Source: Candidatus Pantoea deserta
Lineage (GTDB): Bacteria; Pseudomonadota; Gammaproteobacteria; Enterobacterales; Enterobacteriaceae
DNA: 64,000 nt
Assembly (NCBI RefSeq): GCF_003813865.1
Contig: NZ_RMVG01000014.1
Location: 62,001-126,000 of the forward strand
Reading direction: 5' to 3'
Below the pieces are notes generated by a model, which searched no databases, had not been told where the DNA came from, and saw only the letters and a program-made list of their open reading frames with translations. Position 1 is the first letter of the stretch, and each line of letters starts with the position of its first letter. Below, one piece after another: positions 27,664 through 37,848 of the stretch. Made by a program: the position numbers and the translations under genes.

Positions 27664-28934
27664 GCAGCCTGACGCAAGCGGTACCCCAGGTTCAGGCGCG
27701 GCCTGATCTGCACAAGACCCTGTTCGCCACCTGCATCGGCAACGCGCTGGAGTGGTTTGATATTGCGGTATACGGCTTTTTCGCCAGCTACATTGCCCAC
27801 GCCTTTTTCCCCACCAGCGATGCGTCGGTATCGCTGCTGCTGACCTTCGGCAGCTTCGGCGTCTCTTTTCTGATTCGTCCGCTGGGGGCCGTGGTGCTGG
27901 GCAACTATGCCGATCGCCACGGACGGAAAAAGGCGCTGCTGCTCTCTCTCAATCTGATGATGCTGGGCGGCGCGATAATCACCTTTATGCCGGAATATGG
28001 CTCTGTCGGGCTGGCCGCGCCGCTGCTGATTATGCTGGCGCGTCTGATCCAGGGATTCTCAGCAGGCGGAGAGTTTGGCAGCTCCACGGCCTTTCTGGTC
28101 GAACATTTTCCTGAGCGCAAAGCCTTTATCGCCAGCTGGCAGTTTGCCACGCAGGGCGCAAGCACGCTGATGGCCTCCGCCTTTGGGCTGGGACTGACGC
28201 AGATACTCAGCGAACCGCAGATTCAGTCCTGGGGCTGGCGTATCCCTTTTGCCTTTGGCCTGCTGATTGGCCCGCTGGGCATCTATATTCGTCGCCACAT
28301 CCATGAACCCGCCAGCTTTACGCAGCAGGAGAAAGTGGCGGCGCCGCTGAAACAGCTGTTTGGCCGTCAGAAAGAGCTGATGCTGCTGGCGATTGGCCTG
28401 ATGGTGGTCTCGACGGCGGTGAACTACATGCTGAACTATGTGCCGACCTGGGCCACCAAAACGCTGCATCTGCCGGGAACGGTCGCGTTCAGCGCGACGC
28501 TGCTGGCCGGGGTAATCCTGACGGTGGTGACGCCGCTGATGGGGTTATGGGCCGAGCGCGTAGGACGGGTGCCGCTGATGTGGGGATCGCTGCTGCTGCT
28601 GCTGGTGACCATCTATCCGGCCTTCCGGTATGTGGTGGATCATACCTCGCCGCTGATGCTGATGCTGCTGGTGGGCTGGATGGCGCTGCTGAAATCGATC
28701 TATTTCTCGACGGTGCCCTCGGTTATGGCGGATCTTTTCCCGGTGGGAACGCGCGCCAGCGGGATGGCTATTAGCTATAACGTAGCGGTCACGGTGTTCG
28801 GCGGCTTTGCCCCGCTTATCTGCACGCTGCTGATTAACGCCACCGGCACCAGCCTTGCGCCGGGTTACTATCTGATGGCGGTATCGCTGTTGAGCGCCGC
28901 CGCGTTGCTGCGAAGCCGTTCGCGCGTAGCGTAA
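27660..28934 (+). CDS. MFS transporter of the metabolite:H+ symporter (MHS) family
   Basis: Inner-membrane transporter of 424 residues with 12 helices. MHS signatures are clear: CIGNALEWFDIAVYGFFA in helix 1, FLIRPLGAVVLGNYADRHGRK, and RLIQGFSAGGEFGSST. Relatives carry citrate, shikimate, proline/betaine or dicarboxylates. The ATGA overlap with the M20 peptidase gene and the LysR control region suggest it imports the substrate, or exports a product, of that peptidase. The substrate is not determinable from sequence alone. Confidence 0.85.
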   Translation: MSSLTQAVPQVQARPDLHKTLFATCIGNALEWFDIAVYGFFASYIAHAFFPTSDASVSLLLTFGSFGVSFLIRPLGAVVLGNYADRHGRKKALLLSLNLMMLGGAIITFMPEYGSVGLAAPLLIMLARLIQGFSAGGEFGSSTAFLVEHFPERKAFIASWQFATQGASTLMASAFGLGLTQILSEPQIQSWGWRIPFAFGLLIGPLGIYIRRHIHEPASFTQQEKVAAPLKQLFGRQKELMLLAIGLMVVSTAVNYMLNYVPTWATKTLHLPGTVAFSATLLAGVILTVVTPLMGLWAERVGRVPLMWGSLLLLLVTIYPAFRYVVDHTSPLMLMLLVGWMALLKSIYFSTVPSVMADLFPVGTRASGMAISYNVAVTVFGGFAPLICTLLINATGTSLAPGYYLMAVSLLSAAALLRSRSRVA

Positions 28935-28956
28935 AAAAGCGCCCGTCAGGGCGCTT
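28931..28956 (-). terminator. Terminator for aldA (and end of the MHS gene)
   Basis: AAGCGCCC-GTCA-GGGCGCTT, perfect 8-base stem. On the minus strand it is followed by a T-run (CTTTTTTAC), so it best serves leftward transcription from aldA; on the plus strand the T-run is missing. Confidence 0.7.
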
Positions 28957-29082
28957 CTGAATAAGGCTAAGATACCGCCGCGGGTAGCGCGGGTAAGCGA
29001 CAAAGGAAGGGCTTGCCGTTGCTGACCGCGTACCCGCTTTTCGCCCATTTTCTCACCTGAGCGCGAGAAGGGCGCTGCGGCA

Positions 29083-30522
29083 TTACAGCGAGAACTGAAG
29101 ATAGGCGACGTGCGTCTGCAAAAACTCTTCCAGCCCGTGACGCCCGTCGGCACCGCCGATTCCCGACTTGCGCCAGCCTGCATGAAAACCCTGCATGGCC
29201 TCAAAGTTCTCGCGGTTAACATAGGTCTCGCCAAACTTCAGCTTACGCAGCGCGACCATTGTGGTATTCAGATTCTGGGTGAAAATCGATGAGGTCAGGC
29301 CATATTCGCAGTCGTTGGCCAGCGCAATGGCTTCATCCAGCGTTTTAAAGGTCATCACCGGCAGTACAGGCCCAAAGATCTCTTCGCGCATGATCTCCAT
29401 ATCCTGGCGCACGTTGGTGATGATGGTCGGTTCAAAAAAGTAGCCTTTGTCGCCCGCGCGTCGGCCGCCGACAACCACCTTGCCGCCAGCCGCTACCGCG
29501 TCCGCGACTTTTTTCTCCACGCGAGCCAGCGCGGCGGCGCTGATCAGCGGTCCCATATCAATGTCGCGCTGCTCGGCGGGATCGCCAAACTTCACCGCAG
29601 AGAACGCAGCGGTTAGCGCGGTCATAAAGCGGTCATAGATGCCTTCCTGCACGTAGACGCGCTCTGCGCAGTTGCACACCTGTCCGGTATTAATCACGCG
29701 CGAACTGACAATGGCTTTGACCGCTAGCGCCACATCGGCATCGTCCATCACGATAGCAGGGGCTTTGCCGCCCAGCTCCAGCGAAACCTTAGTTACGTTT
29801 TTAGCGGCGGCCTGCATGGTGGCGACGCCTGCGCCAACGCTTCCGGTCAGGCTCACCAGACCCACTTTCGGGTTCGCGGCCAGCTCCTGACCGATCTCCG
29901 GGCCGTAGCCATAGACAATATTGATAACGCCCTGCGGCAGGCCGACCTGATGCACGATGTCAGCGAAAATCCCGGCGTTCAGGGGCGTCAGCTCGCTCGG
30001 CTTGATGACGATGGTATTGCCGGTAACCAGCGCCGGCGCGGCTTTGCGCGCGATCAGGAAGAAAGGGAAGTTCCACGGCAAAATGCCGGTAGTGACGCCG
30101 ATAGCCTTTTTAAACACAAAGATATTTTCGTCCGGCCGGTCGCTGTTAACGATTTCGCCTTCATAGCGGCGCGCCCATTCGGCCATGTACTCCAGATAGT
30201 CGGCCGTGAACAGCACTTCGGTTTGCGCCAGCCCCTGGGTTTTACCGCCTTCGGCGACAATGGTCGCCGTCAGTTCCGGTTCGCGCTCGCGGACAGCCGC
30301 CGCCAGTTTGCGCAGCCAGCCACCGCGCTCAACGGCCGGTAAGGCTTCCCATCCAGGCTGAGCCGCTTCGGCCGCGTCGATGGCCCGGCCGGCTTCCTGA
30401 GCGCAGCCCTCAGGAATACGCGCCAGCAGCGCTTCGGTCGCCGGATTCGTCACCTCAATCCATTTGTCGCTCTGGTGCGCAACGAACTCGCCGTTAATGT
30501 AGTGTTTTAGTTCTGTTGTCAT
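29083..30522 (-). CDS. aldA: Lactaldehyde dehydrogenase
   Basis: NAD-dependent aldehyde dehydrogenase oxidising L-lactaldehyde to L-lactate, the aerobic end of L-rhamnose and L-fucose breakdown. 479 residues, exactly the E. coli AldA length, with long shared stretches: LPWNFPFFLIARK, catalytic Glu in LELGGKAPAIV, catalytic Cys in NTGQVCNCAERVY, and NRENFEAMQGFHAGWRKSG near the end. In E. coli aldA is far from the rha genes; here it lies about 1.3 kb from rhaT, so the whole pathway is physically close. The ribosome site GGAG is a little far from the ATG. Confidence 0.92.
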   Translation of the reverse strand: MTTELKHYINGEFVAHQSDKWIEVTNPATEALLARIPEGCAQEAGRAIDAAEAAQPGWEALPAVERGGWLRKLAAAVREREPELTATIVAEGGKTQGLAQTEVLFTADYLEYMAEWARRYEGEIVNSDRPDENIFVFKKAIGVTTGILPWNFPFFLIARKAAPALVTGNTIVIKPSELTPLNAGIFADIVHQVGLPQGVINIVYGYGPEIGQELAANPKVGLVSLTGSVGAGVATMQAAAKNVTKVSLELGGKAPAIVMDDADVALAVKAIVSSRVINTGQVCNCAERVYVQEGIYDRFMTALTAAFSAVKFGDPAEQRDIDMGPLISAAALARVEKKVADAVAAGGKVVVGGRRAGDKGYFFEPTIITNVRQDMEIMREEIFGPVLPVMTFKTLDEAIALANDCEYGLTSSIFTQNLNTTMVALRKLKFGETYVNRENFEAMQGFHAGWRKSGIGGADGRHGLEEFLQTHVAYLQFSL

Positions 30523-30763
30523 CTACCGAATCTCCGATGTCTGGTACGTTAATAAAATGTTTCATAAACAAAGCGTGAAACAAAACGACCGGTAACACCT
30601 TAGTCTTGTTGCCATGTGTGAGCCGAGGCTGGCAACAGAACAGAGATTAAGAGGACAACGACGGCAAAACGGTTGCCTCTCCAGTACACAGCCCTCATAT
30701 CTCCTCTGTGTTGCGTAAAACGCAATTTGGGCCAACACTTTCAGAAGGCACGAGGAGGATGTT

Positions 30764-31030
30764 ATGGCAAGCGGATGGGCGTCAGACGGCGCGGTTCAGG
30801 AACAGATCGAAAGCACGGTAAATGATGAGATCGCCCGCGTGCGCGGCACGATGAGCAAAGGCGAAAGCGCGGAGTTTTGTGACGAATGCGGCGAGCCTAT
30901 TCCACAGGCGCGGCGCGAAGCCGTGCCCGGCGTGCGTTACTGTCTGGCGTGCCAGCAGGCGCACGATAAAGAGATGAAAGCCAGTTCGCTCTATAACCGA
31001 CGCGGCAGTAAAGACAGCCAGCTGCGCTAG
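30764..31030 (+). CDS. ybiI: DksA/TraR-type zinc finger protein YbiI
   Basis: Small cytoplasmic protein of 88 residues, as in E. coli YbiI. A four-cysteine zinc finger is visible (CDECGEP ... RYCLACQ, about 39-63), as in the C-terminal part of DksA. The starting MASGWASD and the ending YNRRGSKDSQLR are almost identical to YbiI. It lacks the long coiled coil of DksA, so RNA polymerase regulation by the same mode is uncertain. A strong GAGGAGGA ribosome site precedes the start. Confidence 0.93.
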   Translation: MASGWASDGAVQEQIESTVNDEIARVRGTMSKGESAEFCDECGEPIPQARREAVPGVRYCLACQQAHDKEMKASSLYNRRGSKDSQLR

Positions 31031-31031
31031 C

Positions 31032-31130
31032 TCAGGACCCTGGCATGGCGAGTCCGCTGCCGATAAACCATGCCAGAAAGCCGACTCCAGCCACAATAAT
31101 GGCGATCGGAAACGCGATTCCCCACCTCAT
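31032..31130 (-). CDS. Small single-pass membrane protein, 32 residues
   Basis: Predicted from reading the minus strand: ATG 31130 with GAGGTG six bases upstream, product starting MRWGIAFPIAIIVAG and ending SGLAMPGS. One hydrophobic segment (about 4-27, with Trp and Phe near both ends) spans the inner membrane. It follows the 107-residue gene at 31152-31475 after 21 bases, so both may share a transcript, and it converges on ybiI. I do not recognise it. It is too short for statistics, but the start signal, membrane segment and codon use argue for expression. Confidence 0.55.
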   Translation of the reverse strand: MRWGIAFPIAIIVAGVGFLAWFIGSGLAMPGS

Positions 31131-31151
31131 AAACACCTCATTGTTATTGTC

Positions 31152-31475
31152 TCAGGCAACCTGCATCACGGCGCGGTGCGTCTTTAGCATGCTAAACAGT
31201 TGAAACTGACTGGCGTCGCTAACGTCGCGCATCACTTCGCCTTTTTTATAGGTAATGGTGTGCACCTGTCCCAGCTGACGCCACACCACCATCGCCGAGG
31301 CAATCAGCGCGCAATTTTCTTCCGCCTGCTGACACTCCAGCGTCGCATACTGCGCGTCATCCAGGCCATTAATAAAAATCTTTAGCGCGCTGGCAGGCAG
31401 AATGGCGCGAAGATCGTCCAGCATCGCGCGGCTTACCTGACGCGTTAAGAACAGCGTTAACCATTTGGCCGTCAT
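31152..31475 (-). CDS. Unrecognised 107-residue protein
   Basis: Soluble, mixed alpha/beta composition with no signal peptide. Segments TLFLTRQVSRAMLDDLRAILP, LKIFINGLDDAQYATL and CALIASAMVVWRQLGQ are visible, with two cysteines at about residues 48 and 55. AGGG lies upstream of the start. It is divergent from rhaT, 358 bases away. I cannot name the family; a small stress or regulatory protein is possible but not shown. Confidence 0.55.
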   Translation of the reverse strand: MTAKWLTLFLTRQVSRAMLDDLRAILPASALKIFINGLDDAQYATLECQQAEENCALIASAMVVWRQLGQVHTITYKKGEVMRDVSDASQFQLFSMLKTHRAVMQVA

Positions 31476-31833
31476 CTCGATCCCTGCCTTTGATGATTTT
31501 CTCCGTTTTATACGGCGTTAGCGTCCATTAGTGAAGCGATCTTTGTTTCTTTGCCAGCGCGGTGAAAAAAGCGGCAGCCAAATGAAAAATGTGCTGCGCG
31601 ACACGGCATTTAATAAAAAAACTGAGAATAATAAGTCACTTAAAAGGATTTTTATGCTGTCGGTCCGACAAAGTGGAAATTGTGATCCGCACCGGGATTA
31701 ACGGGCGAATATTGCCATTTTGCCGTGATAACCGGCAGCCATCCAAAGGCTGGGGCGTTCAGGCGCGCCGTAGACTGCCTGCTAATCAGGAACCGGGTTT
31801 CCTGTAGGCCTCAACCTTATGTAAGGAATAACA
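31476..31833. other. 358-base region before rhaT, no gene seen
   Basis: Holds the rhaT promoter. A half-match to a CRP site (AATTGTGATC, near 31677) and short dyads (TGCCG / CGGCA around 31720-31737) may be CRP and RhaS contacts, but neither is as clear as those before rhaB. Short reading frames here have no support. Confidence 0.45.
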
Positions 31834-32868
31834 ATGAACAGTGCCATCATCGCAGGTATCTTCTGGCATCTCGTCGGTGCTGCCAGTGCGGCGTGTTTCT
31901 ACGCGCCTTTTAAACAGGTGAAAAAGTGGTCATGGGAAACAATGTGGTCGGTGGGCGGCTTTATGTCGTGGCTAATCTTGCCCTGGGCGGTAAGTGCGGC
32001 GCTGCTGCCGAACTTCTGGGCCTATTACAGTAGTTTTAGCTTCTCGCAGCTGTTGCCAGTGTTTCTGTTTGGCGCGATGTGGGGCATAGGTAATATCAAT
32101 TATGGTCTGACCATGCGCTATCTCGGCATGTCGATGGGCATTGGCATCGCCATCGGCATTACGCTGGTGGTCGGCACGCTGATGACGCCACTGATTCAGG
32201 GCCGTTTCGGCGAACTCTTCGCCTCGACCGGCGGCCGCTTAACCCTGCTCGGCGTCGTCGTTGCGCTGGCGGGCGTCGCCATTGTCTCACGTGCCGGTTT
32301 GCTGAAAGAGCGGGCGTTGGGGATCAACGCGGAGGATTTCAATCTCAAGAAAGGGCTGGTGCTGGCGGTGCTGTGCGGCATTTTCTCCGCCGGGATGTCG
32401 TTCGCTATGGACGCGGCGAAGCCGATGCATGAAGCGGCGGCCGGACTGGGTATCGATCCGCTCTACGTCGCGTTGCCAAGCTATGTGGTGATTATGGGCG
32501 GCGGCGCGCTGGTCAACCTGGCCTTCTGCTTTATTCGCCTGGCGATTAAGCCGGAGCTGTCGCTGCGCCGCGATTTGTCGGTCGCGAAGCCGCTGCTGAT
32601 CGCTAATGTGGCCTTTGCCGTTCTGGGCGGCACCATGTGGTATCTGCAATTCTTTTTCTATGCGTGGGGCCACGCTAAGATCCCGCCGCAGTATGACTAC
32701 GTCAGCTGGATGCTGCATATGAGCCTCTATGTGCTGTGCGGCGGCCTGGTTGGCCTGCTGATGAAAGAGTGGAAGTCGGCGGGACGCCGTCCGGTCAGCG
32801 TGCTGTCTATTGGCTGCGTGGTGATTATTATCGCGGCCAATATCGTTGGACTGGGGCTGGCGGCGTAA
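31834..32868 (+). CDS. rhaT: L-rhamnose-proton symporter RhaT
   Basis: Inner-membrane importer of L-rhamnose with about 10 helices; 344 residues, as in E. coli. The match is close throughout: [71 protein letters not shown] and [20 protein letters not shown] precedes the start. As in E. coli, it lies beyond rhaR and converges on it. Confidence 0.95.
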   Translation: MNSAIIAGIFWHLVGAASAACFYAPFKQVKKWSWETMWSVGGFMSWLILPWAVSAALLPNFWAYYSSFSFSQLLPVFLFGAMWGIGNINYGLTMRYLGMSMGIGIAIGITLVVGTLMTPLIQGRFGELFASTGGRLTLLGVVVALAGVAIVSRAGLLKERALGINAEDFNLKKGLVLAVLCGIFSAGMSFAMDAAKPMHEAAAGLGIDPLYVALPSYVVIMGGGALVNLAFCFIRLAIKPELSLRRDLSVAKPLLIANVAFAVLGGTMWYLQFFFYAWGHAKIPPQYDYVSWMLHMSLYVLCGGLVGLLMKEWKSAGRRPVSVLSIGCVVIIIAANIVGLGLAA

Positions 32869-32875
32869 CGGCAGT

Positions 32876-32901
32876 CTGCGCCAGACGTCTGTCAGGCGCA
32901 G
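32876..32901. terminator. Hairpin after rhaT, weak terminator candidate
   Basis: CTGCGCC-N12-GGCGCAG starting eight bases after the rhaT stop, with an inner AGACGTCT palindrome. The T-content after it is low (CCTTTAAG), so termination strength is unclear. Confidence 0.4.
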
Positions 32902-33120
32902 AGCCTTTAAGCGCGTCGCGTAATCTGCGTTACCACCCTGGATGCGCGCTGGCGCAGCAGAGCACGCATCTCGGTAATCAGCGCGCCTCAGGGATGAGGG
33001 GCGTTTGTCGCGCAAGGCAAACGATCTAAGCAGAATAAACCCAGGCTGAAGCTGCCAGCGAGCGGGCTGGCGTCGTTGTCATAGCAGGGCGGCAAAGCCA
33101 GGGCTTGCGCCGCCTTTGCT

Positions 33121-33993
33121 TCAGGAAGGCGTGCTGTCCTGTGACGCGCTTCCCGTTCGCTGCGGCTCAAAACGCTGCCGCCATGCGCTGGGCGTCAGGC
33201 CGGTATCGCGCGTAAACACCACCGAAAAATAGTTACTGTCATCGAAGCCGCAGCGTGCCGCCACCTCGCTGATCAGGCAATCCTGGGTACGCAGCAGATG
33301 TTTCGCCTGACAGAGCTGGAGCTGACGCAGGTAGTGGCCGACCGTCATGCCGGTTTGCTGGCGAAAAAGCTGTTTCAGCGCGCGTTCGTTCAGCGCATTT
33401 TGCTGGCAAAACATCGAGAGATCGAAGGGGCGCGCCAGCGCGCCCTGTAGCGCGGACATCAGCAGATCGAGCTGCTCGCCTTCAGGCAGCGCCCAGGGGC
33501 GATCCGCGGCATAGCCGTGACGCCGCAAAATCAACGCCAGCTGCAAAAACAGCGCTTCGGAAAGCTGTATAGAGAGCGAGTCGCTCTTGCGGCTCTCCCG
33601 CTCCAGCTGGCTGATTACGCCGCGCGCCAGCGCCATGCCGCGGGTGGTGAGCCGCCAGCAGGCCGGGGCGTCCTCCCCCTGAGGCGGCAGCAGCTGCGAC
33701 CAGTTCAGGCTAAGCCCAAAGCGATCGCGGCAGTAAAGAATATTGTCGAGCACCAAATCGTTAACGCTATCATAGCTGTGGCAATCCTGGTCACGAACGT
33801 AAAAGACGTCGCCGCAGGTGATCAGCCAGGGACGATCGTTGAGGATATGCAGCCCGTTCCCGCGCCAGACAATAACGATTTCGCTGAACTCATGCCGGTG
33901 CGCCGGAAAAGAGGGCTGAGGCATCCTTTCGGCCACCGTGATCGGCAGGTTTGGGGCGGGAAAATAATCTTCCCGACGCAGTATCAGCGACAT
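33121..33993 (-). CDS. rhaR: L-rhamnose operon transcriptional activator RhaR
   Basis: AraC/XylS-family activator of rhaSR in response to L-rhamnose; 290 residues. The N-terminal cupin sensor domain (about 1-170) contains [24 protein letters not shown], and the C-terminal two helix-turn-helix DNA-binding domain (about 185-280) contains [19 protein letters not shown] placed the start at ATG 33993 (AGGAG six bases upstream); the codon just before it is a TTG that could also be read. It lies 12 bases after rhaS on the same strand, as in E. coli. Confidence 0.92.
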   Translation of the reverse strand: MSLILRREDYFPAPNLPITVAERMPQPSFPAHRHEFSEIVIVWRGNGLHILNDRPWLITCGDVFYVRDQDCHSYDSVNDLVLDNILYCRDRFGLSLNWSQLLPPQGEDAPACWRLTTRGMALARGVISQLERESRKSDSLSIQLSEALFLQLALILRRHGYAADRPWALPEGEQLDLLMSALQGALARPFDLSMFCQQNALNERALKQLFRQQTGMTVGHYLRQLQLCQAKHLLRTQDCLISEVAARCGFDDSNYFSVVFTRDTGLTPSAWRQRFEPQRTGSASQDSTPS

Positions 33994-34005
33994 CAATAGC
34001 TCCTT

Positions 34006-34827
34006 TTACATCATCTGCTGGCGCTCCGCTCGCGGGGCGCAGCCAAATTCACGGCGAAACAGGGTAGAAAAATGGTTACTGTCGCCGAAGCCGCACTGAA
34101 AGGCGATGTCGGTGATGCGCAAATCGCTGTGGCGCAGCAGGTGACGCGCCTGCAACAGCCGCAGACGATTCAGATAACGCTGCGGCGTGCTGCCCGTTTG
34201 TTGCTTCATCTGGCGATGCAGCGTGCGCAGCGACAGCGAAAAGCGGTCGGCCAGCGCTTCCCACATAATCTCTTCGCTGTAGTGTTCGTTAAGCCAGTCG
34301 AGCAGGCGGTGCAGGCGGGCTTCCTGATCCTGCGCCTGTTCATTGCGGCAGGCTTCGCGCAATAACACCAGCAGCTGCAAAAACAGCTGTTCCTGTCGCG
34401 CCTGTTTCTCCAGCGACCAGCTCTCATCCTGACGCATCTTCGCCACCACATCCAGCGCCTGGGTCATAGCTTTATTATTGATGCGCCAGTGCGACGCATA
34501 ATTTCCCGCTTCCTCATTCGGCAGCAGCGCCTGTAGGCCTGAGAGAAAGCGAAACGCGGCAGGGCTGCGATAAAGTACATTGGTCAGGCAAAGGTTGTCT
34601 GTCTGTTCATACAGATGGCGATCGTGATCGCGCACAAAACAGACGCAGCCCGCGCACAGGGTTTGCGGCTGGCCGTTAAAGACATGAATGCCGGAACCCT
34701 GTTCGACCAGCACGATTTCGTGAAAATCGTGGTGATGCTCAGGAAACGCCTGCTGCGGCACGCGGGGTTCGATAGCGATAGCATAATCCCCCTCAGGGAA
34801 AAAATCGGCGCTGTGTAGGATCGTCAT
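34006..34827 (-). CDS. rhaS: L-rhamnose operon transcriptional activator RhaS
   Basis: AraC-family activator of rhaBAD and rhaT; 273 residues (E. coli 278). Cupin sensor at about 1-170 ([21 protein letters not shown]), DNA-binding domain about 175-270 ([38 protein letters not shown]). GAGG precedes the ATG. It is divergent from rhaB, with the shared regulatory region between. Confidence 0.93.
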   Translation of the reverse strand: MTILHSADFFPEGDYAIAIEPRVPQQAFPEHHHDFHEIVLVEQGSGIHVFNGQPQTLCAGCVCFVRDHDRHLYEQTDNLCLTNVLYRSPAAFRFLSGLQALLPNEEAGNYASHWRINNKAMTQALDVVAKMRQDESWSLEKQARQEQLFLQLLVLLREACRNEQAQDQEARLHRLLDWLNEHYSEEIMWEALADRFSLSLRTLHRQMKQQTGSTPQRYLNRLRLLQARHLLRHSDLRITDIAFQCGFGDSNHFSTLFRREFGCAPRAERQQMM

Positions 34828-34992
34828 GGTGGCCTCTATCGTTTAACAAAGCGTCATTGAGTCTATTCCAGCGCCCGCGCGGCTGACCTTGATTTTTAGA
34901 CAGCGAAACGCATGAATTTTGCTTTTTATTCAAGATATTCCTGCCAGATAAAAGAATTGCGGCAGCGCTCACATCCGCTGCCCTTGCGCCTC

Positions 34993-35008
34993 TGTGATCT
35001 CCCTCACG
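34993..35008. promoter_or_regulatory. CRP site of the rhaB promoter
   Basis: TGTGA-TCTCCC-TCACG: nine of ten consensus bases with the standard six-base spacer. Just downstream comes the RhaS-type region, in the same order as in the E. coli rhaBAD promoter. It implies catabolite control. Confidence 0.75.
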
Positions 35009-35010
35009 AA

Positions 35011-35062
35011 CTTCTTTGTAAACCTGCCAGCGGCATAGCCGTGCTGGCAGTAAGGGGAAGGT
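35011..35062 (+). promoter_or_regulatory. RhaS binding region of rhaBAD
   Basis: Two half-sites in inverted order. The first contains CTTCTTTGTAAACCTGCC, the second GCAGTAAGGGGAAGG. They resemble the E. coli half-sites with CATCTTTCCCTGGTTGCC and TCAGTAACGAGAAGG, recalled from memory. The dyad CTGCCAGC (35024-35031) / GCTGGCAG (35043-35050) forms the core. The rhaB start codon is 55 bases after the region. Confidence 0.65.
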
Positions 35063-35117
35063 GGGCGACGCGTAACGTTTTTACTCTGGGCGCATCACAT
35101 CACAGGAAGAACGGGCC

Positions 35118-36599
35118 ATGAGTAAGCGAAATATCGTTGCGGTTGATTTGGGCGCATCCAGCGGACGCGTGATGCTCGCCCAGTGGGACGGCGCCTCTCA
35201 ACGGATCGATCTGCGCGAGGTGCGGCGTTTCGCCAGCCATCGCGAACGTCGCGCAGGGTATGACTGCTGGGATCTTGACCATCTGGAACGCGAGATTCGC
35301 GCCGGGCTGGCGCAGCTGGATGCAGAAAATATCGTGCCGGACAGTATCGGTATCGACACCTGGGGCGTGGATATGGTGTTGCTGGACAGCGCGGGCAACC
35401 GGGTCGGCGAAGCGGTAAGCTACCGCGACAAACGCACCCACGGTCTGATGGAGCAGGCGCTACGGGAGCTGGGCAAACAGACGATTTATGCCCGCACCGG
35501 CATTCAGTTTCTGCCGTTTAATACGCTTTATCAGTTCCGCGCGCTGAGTCAGCAACAGCCGGACTGGAAAGCGCGCGTCGCCCACGCCCTGATGATCCCC
35601 GACTATTTGCACTATCGCCTGACCGGCAAGCTGAACTGGGAATACACCAACGCCACCACCACGCAGCTGCTGAATATTGAGAGCGGAGAGTGGGACAGCG
35701 AACTGCTCAAGTGGGCAGGCGCGTCGCCATCCTGGTTCGGTAAGCCGACGTCGCCGGGCAATCAGATTGGCTGCTGGGAGAATGCCAGCGGCGCTCAGGT
35801 TCCGGTCATTGCCGTCACCACCCACGACACCGCCAGCGCCGTGCTTGCCACCCCCCTTACGCAGGATAACGCGGCCTACCTTAGCTCCGGCACCTGGTCG
35901 CTGATGGGCTTTGAAAGCCTGCTGCCTTACACCTCCGCCGACGCGCTTCGGGCCAATATCACCAATGAAGGCGGCGCCGAGGGCTATCGCGTGCTGAAAA
36001 ATATTATGGGGCTATGGCTGCTGCAACGTATCTGCGCAGAGCTACAGATCGACGATCTGCGCGCGCTGATCGCGGAGACGGAAAAAGAGCCGGCCTGCCG
36101 TGCGCTGATCAATCCGAACGATGCGCGCTTTATCAATCCGGACAGCATGGTCAACGAAATCCAGAACGCCTGCGCCGAGCAGAACATGGCGGTGCCGCAA
36201 TCGGCCGCCGCGCTGGCGCGCTGCATCTTCGATAGCCTGGCGCTGCTCTATCGCGAGGTGATCGATGAGCTTGCGGCGCTGCGCGGTAGCGCATTTCACC
36301 AGCTGCACGTGGTAGGCGGCGGCAGCCAGAACCAGTTTCTTAATCAGCTTTGCGCCGATGCCTGCCAAATCCCGGTGCTGGCTGGACCGATCGAAGCCTC
36401 TACGCTGGGCAATGTCGGCTGTCAGCTGATTGCGCTAGGAGAGCTGACCGACGTGGCGGATTTCCGCCGCTGCGTCGAAAACAATTTCCCGCTGAAAAAA
36501 TTTGAACCGATGAATAACAGCGCCTACCGTGCCTGTCAGGCACGTTTTGCCGCGCTGAGTCAACCTGCTAAGGAACTCGCATATGACCAAGCTAATTGA
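35118..36599 (+). CDS. rhaB: L-rhamnulokinase
   Basis: ATP-dependent kinase turning L-rhamnulose into L-rhamnulose 1-phosphate; FGGY family, 493 residues (E. coli 489). [13 protein letters not shown] is the N-terminal phosphate loop of the sugar-kinase fold, [13 protein letters not shown] contains the catalytic region, [11 protein letters not shown] the conserved Asp, and [17 protein letters not shown] the second ATP loop. AGGAAGA lies before the start. The rhaA start lies inside its last codons (17-base overlap). Confidence 0.95.
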   Translation: MSKRNIVAVDLGASSGRVMLAQWDGASQRIDLREVRRFASHRERRAGYDCWDLDHLEREIRAGLAQLDAENIVPDSIGIDTWGVDMVLLDSAGNRVGEAVSYRDKRTHGLMEQALRELGKQTIYARTGIQFLPFNTLYQFRALSQQQPDWKARVAHALMIPDYLHYRLTGKLNWEYTNATTTQLLNIESGEWDSELLKWAGASPSWFGKPTSPGNQIGCWENASGAQVPVIAVTTHDTASAVLATPLTQDNAAYLSSGTWSLMGFESLLPYTSADALRANITNEGGAEGYRVLKNIMGLWLLQRICAELQIDDLRALIAETEKEPACRALINPNDARFINPDSMVNEIQNACAEQNMAVPQSAAALARCIFDSLALLYREVIDELAALRGSAFHQLHVVGGGSQNQFLNQLCADACQIPVLAGPIEASTLGNVGCQLIALGELTDVADFRRCVENNFPLKKFEPMNNSAYRACQARFAALSQPAKELAYDQAN

Positions 36600-37839
36600 G
36601 CAAGCCTTCGAACTGGCTAAACAACGTTATGCCGAAACCGGCGTGGATGTCGAACAGGCGATAGCGCGGCTGGATAGCGTCCCGGTTTCGATGCACTGCT
36701 GGCAGGGCGATGACGTGCGCGGATTCGAAAATCCGCAGGGCGCGCTGACCGGCGGCATTCAGGCCACCGGCAACTATCCGGGTAAAGCGCGCAACGCCAC
36801 GGAACTGCGCGCCGATCTGGAAAAGGCCATGTCGCTGATCCCAGGACCGAAGCGCCTGAATCTGCACGCTATCTACCTTGAAAGCGATACGCCGGTCGAT
36901 CGCGACGCCATTGAACCGAAACACTTCGCCAACTGGGTCGAGTGGGCGAAGCAGCATAAGCTGGGGCTGGATTTTAATCCCAGCTGCTTTTCCCATCCGC
37001 TGAGCGCTGACGGTTTTACGCTGTCGCATGCCGACAAAGCCATTCGTCAGTTCTGGATCGATCATTGTAAAGCGAGTCGTCGCGTCTCGGCTTACTTTGG
37101 CGAGCAGCTGGGCACGCCCTCTGTGATGAATATCTGGGTGCCGGACGGCATGAAAGACATCACCGTAGACCGTCTTGCCCCGCGCCAGCGCCTGCTCAGC
37201 GCGCTGGACGAGGTTATCGCCGAGAAGCTGAATCCGCAGCATCATATCGATGCGGTAGAGAGCAAGCTGTTCGGTATTGGCGCGGAGAGTTTTACCGTCG
37301 GCTCCAACGAATTTTTTATGGGTTACGCCAGCAGCCGCCAGACCGCTCTGACGCTGGATGCCGGCCACTTCCATCCTACCGAAGTGATCTCCGACAAAAT
37401 TTCCACCGCGATGCTCTATGTGCCGCGGCTGCTGCTGCACGTCAGCCGTCCGGTACGCTGGGACAGCGATCATGTGGTGCTGCTTGATGATGAAACCCAG
37501 GCGATTGCCAGCGAGATCGTCCGTCACCAGCTGTTCGACAAGGTTCATATCGGACTCGACTTCTTTGATGCCTCGATTAATCGCATCGCCGCCTGGGTTA
37601 TCGGCACGCGCAACACCAAAAAGGCGCTGCTGCGCGCGCTGCTGGAACCTACCGATCGCCTGCGCCAGGCCGAAGCGGCAGGGGACTACACCGCGCGGCT
37701 GGCGCTGCTGGAAGAGCAAAAATCACTGCCATGGCAGGCGGTATGGGAAGCCTGGTGCCTGCGCCACGACGTGCCCGCCGACGCCAGCTGGTTAAGCGAT
37801 GTCCGTCATTATGAACAACAAATTCTGAATCAACGTTAA
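36583..37839 (+). CDS. rhaA: L-rhamnose isomerase
   Basis: Manganese/zinc-dependent isomerase converting L-rhamnose to L-rhamnulose; 418 residues (E. coli 419). TIM-barrel metal-ligand regions are visible: [48 protein letters not shown] and [17 protein letters not shown]. Start ATG 36583 follows AAGGA. Translation is coupled to rhaB, and nine bases separate it from rhaD. Confidence 0.96.
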   Translation: MTKLIEQAFELAKQRYAETGVDVEQAIARLDSVPVSMHCWQGDDVRGFENPQGALTGGIQATGNYPGKARNATELRADLEKAMSLIPGPKRLNLHAIYLESDTPVDRDAIEPKHFANWVEWAKQHKLGLDFNPSCFSHPLSADGFTLSHADKAIRQFWIDHCKASRRVSAYFGEQLGTPSVMNIWVPDGMKDITVDRLAPRQRLLSALDEVIAEKLNPQHHIDAVESKLFGIGAESFTVGSNEFFMGYASSRQTALTLDAGHFHPTEVISDKISTAMLYVPRLLLHVSRPVRWDSDHVVLLDDETQAIASEIVRHQLFDKVHIGLDFFDASINRIAAWVIGTRNTKKALLRALLEPTDRLRQAEAAGDYTARLALLEEQKSLPWQAVWEAWCLRHDVPADASWLSDVRHYEQQILNQR

Positions 37840-37848
37840 GGGTTCACT

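Noticed and set aside
36592..37719. 375-codon open frame antisense to rhaA
   Set aside because: Shadow of rhaA; composition rich in His, Gln and Arg, no ribosome site.
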